Origin: Candidatus Gerdarchaeota archaeon
Lineage (GTDB): Archaea > Asgardarchaeota > Heimdallarchaeia > JABLTI01
Direction of reading: 5' to 3'
NCBI GenBank assembly: GCA_016840905.1
Contig: JAEORM010000159.1
Span: 1-8,018, forward strand
Length of the DNA: 8,018 bases
This document shows positions 6,437-8,018 of this stretch, piece by piece. The number at the start of each line of letters is the position of its first letter. The first letter of the stretch is position 1. A program made the translations under genes and the position numbers. Below the pieces are notes generated by a model that was not told the DNA's origin, did no database searches, and saw nothing but the letters and a program-made list of their open reading frames with translations.

Positions 6437-7726
6437 ATGTTCACACCAAAAATGCGCTGGTCAATAACACTTTTCTTTGTAATACTTCTAGCTGGAATTG
6501 GTTTTGAAGAATGGACCTATCTCTTAGCATTAATACCTATTGGCGTTATTATTCTATCATATTTTTTTACTGCTGCCCCAGAAAAGATAGAAGTAGAAAT
6601 AGAACGAATCATTGAACAAACAAGGTTTCAAGTAGATGAACATGTAGAAATAATACTTAACATAAGAAACAGAGGAAGAGAAGCTATAGATGCTTTGGAG
6701 ATTCTTGATGAATTACCACCACAAGTAAGTTTGAAAAGTAGTAGTAATCATATAATCACTTCATTAAATCCTGGAGAAGAAACACAGTTTCGATATAAAA
6801 TAAGCTGTGATTATCGTGGTAGATGGGTACTAGGACCAACTCACATTCGAGCAAGAAATTTTCTAGATTCATCGTTTTCATACAAAATCTTTGAAGAAAC
6901 AAAAACAGATATCGTAATAATACCAAATTTTGAATTGATTAAGGATATGCCTTTTCGCACTAAATATCCAAAAATCTCTGATGGACCATTTCATTCCAAA
7001 TTTAAGGGAGAAGGATTGGATTTTGCTGGTGTACGAGAGTATCAATTTACTGATTCTTTAAATAGAATTAATTGGCCTTCTACAGCAAAATATGGTCGCC
7101 TTTTTACTAATGAATATGAGCTATTTAGAACAGCTGATCTGTTATTAGTTTTAGATGCTTCAGATAGCACAGCGTCCATTTTAGATGATCAAATAAAAGC
7201 AGTTATGTCTCTTAGTGAACACTTCCTCAGATTCAAGTGCCGTGTTGGATTAGTTATAATAAGGGATACTGTCGATTGGTTTGAATTGAGCGCTTCCCGA
7301 CAACAATTGCTAAAATTTACCGAAAAATTAGTGGATGTTCAAGCAACCAAAGTAGAAAATTATAACATATTAAGGAAGAGAGTTACTAATAGTATCGATA
7401 AATATTATCCCCTAAATTGCTTAACGATTTTTATTACTCCACTAATTAATAATGCAATAAACAAAATTTTTATCGATTCTGCAAGAAAAAGACGAAATAA
7501 CTTCTTTTTAGTCCCTTCAATTATCGCATCTGAATGGCGCTTTATCAAAAATAAAGAGGATGGTGCAAGTTTACTTGTACATCAAGAATTATTGCTTAGA
7601 AGAGAAATTGAACTAGCAAAAGTTATACAACAAGGTTTGATAATTTTTGAATGGGATGTTTCAATCCCTTTTAGTGTGTTCATGAATAAATTAAAGCAAG
7701 TATCAAATAAAAGGGGGAGAAGATAA
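6437..7726 (+). CDS. DUF58 domain protein with vWA-like fold, membrane-anchored
   Basis: This belongs to the DUF58 family, partners of MoxR ATPases. Counted from the ATG at 6437 it has 429 residues. Two hydrophobic segments (about 8-23 and 27-45) form an N-terminal membrane hairpin. A beta-rich region (about 50-150) follows, as usual in the family. The DUF58 core carries GEGLDFAGVREYQ (191-203), then D206 and NRINWPSTAKYGRLF (209-223), followed by LLLVLDASDS (235-244). The Asp-x-Ser-x-Ser there (D240, S242, S244) fits a MIDAS metal site of a vWA domain. The soluble part is probably cytoplasmic, where MoxR could act on it. The start at 6437 is preferred over the GTG at 6425, which falls in the ribosome-binding site. 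The stop TAA shares a base with the ATG of the next gene, so translation of the two is probably coupled. Confidence 0.9.
   Translation: MFTPKMRWSITLFFVILLAGIGFEEWTYLLALIPIGVIILSYFFTAAPEKIEVEIERIIEQTRFQVDEHVEIILNIRNRGREAIDALEILDELPPQVSLKSSSNHIITSLNPGEETQFRYKISCDYRGRWVLGPTHIRARNFLDSSFSYKIFEETKTDIVIIPNFELIKDMPFRTKYPKISDGPFHSKFKGEGLDFAGVREYQFTDSLNRINWPSTAKYGRLFTNEYELFRTADLLLVLDASDSTASILDDQIKAVMSLSEHFLRFKCRVGLVIIRDTVDWFELSASRQQLLKFTEKLVDVQATKVENYNILRKRVTNSIDKYYPLNCLTIFITPLINNAINKIFIDSARKRRNNFFLVPSIIASEWRFIKNKEDGASLLVHQELLLRREIELAKVIQQGLIIFEWDVSIPFSVFMNKLKQVSNKRGRR
7712..7720 (+). promoter_or_regulatory. Ribosome-binding site of the last gene
   Basis: The G-run followed by AGA (within 7713-7720) is a purine-rich site about 5 bases before the ATG at 7726. 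It lies inside the end of the DUF58 gene and supports translation of the overlapping frame downstream. Confidence 0.4.
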
Positions 7727-8018
7727 TGAATCCTAAAAATATTAAAGTTGAAACTAAAAATGATGAAACAAAAACTGAAGGAGAACAAACTGCAGAAATT
7801 GTCGAATTTACTATAAAAGATGAAAAAATCAAGCAAATTGAAAAATTACCTACTTCCTATAGTGAAGAGTATGATAAAAAGATCCGCAATATGCAAATAA
7901 TAGCCTTAGCACTAATTCTAATAATGACCCTTATAGCTCCTTTAAGATTATTTGATTCAAAGAAAATTTTTGACATAACAGCTGTTGGGTTTGTAGTAGC
8001 TGGTATGGTTCCAGCAAT
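7726..8018 (+). CDS. Partial membrane protein of unknown function
   Basis: An open frame starts at the ATG overlapping the DUF58 stop by one base and runs without a stop to the window edge, giving 97 complete codons. I do not recognise the family. The first 55 residues are hydrophilic and rich in Lys and Glu, with no signal peptide. A hydrophobic helix follows (about 57-73, MQIIALALILIMTL...), then a short polar loop with Arg and Lys (74-80), then a second hydrophobic segment starting near 84 (ITAVGFVVAGMVPA). The basic residues in the loop leave the topology open. The overlap and the ribosome-binding site make it the third gene of the MoxR-DUF58 cluster. In related clusters this place is often held by large membrane proteins, including transglutaminase-like ones, but nothing visible here proves that. 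Confidence 0.75.
   Translation, partial: MNPKNIKVETKNDETKTEGEQTAEIVEFTIKDEKIKQIEKLPTSYSEEYDKKIRNMQIIALALILIMTLIAPLRLFDSKKIFDITAVGFVVAGMVPA

Noticed and set aside
7582..7836. 84-codon - strand frame across the DUF58/last gene junction
   Set aside because: It is Phe/Ser-rich antisense of Lys/Glu-rich coding sequence, and it conflicts with the better supported overlapping + strand genes.
1..8018. CRISPR array, insertion sequence or prophage remnant
   Set aside because: I saw no regularly spaced repeats, terminal inverted repeats, transposase or integrase motifs, or change in base composition.

Overview
This AT-rich window (roughly one third G+C by eye) looks like part of an archaeal chromosome. 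The evidence is a Sec61-beta/SecG-type translocon subunit, an SMC ATPase with archaeal/eukaryotic-style motifs (MSPL...EI.GIA.YD after the Q-loop, and SLR rather than THR near the C-terminus), ribosome-binding sites of the GGTGA type, and candidate TATA/BRE boxes instead of bacterial -35/-10 pairs. The eukaryote-like PGIKVGP stretch in Sec61-beta would suit an Asgard-type archaeon, but that placement is only a suggestion.

Layout. Positions 1-282 are non-coding and hold candidate promoter elements and a cluster of short inverted and direct repeats in front of smc. Positions 283-4953 carry smc followed by scpA, the core of a prokaryotic condensin, on the + strand. The smc start is unusual: homology and the ribosome-binding site point to a CTG codon at 283 instead of the TTG at 301. 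ScpA ends in a very acidic tail of about 54 residues. No scpB is present. A small Sec61-beta gene (5206-5015, - strand) converges on scpA, and hairpins with T-runs lie between the two stops. A divergent intergenic region (5207-5424) separates it from a second + strand cluster: a MoxR-family AAA+ ATPase (5425-6375), a DUF58/vWA-like membrane-anchored protein (6437-7726), and the start of an unrecognised membrane protein (7726 to the window end) whose ATG overlaps the DUF58 stop by one base.

Functionally there are three units: chromosome organisation (SMC-ScpA), protein secretion (Sec61-beta), and a MoxR-DUF58 chaperone-like module that probably matures or assembles an envelope-associated complex. 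The third gene of that module is cut by the window edge. I see no mobile element, CRISPR array, tRNA or rRNA. The genes are mostly conserved housekeeping families. The points most worth a second look are the smc start and upstream repeats, the acidic ScpA tail, the eukaryote-like Sec61-beta signature and the truncated last gene.
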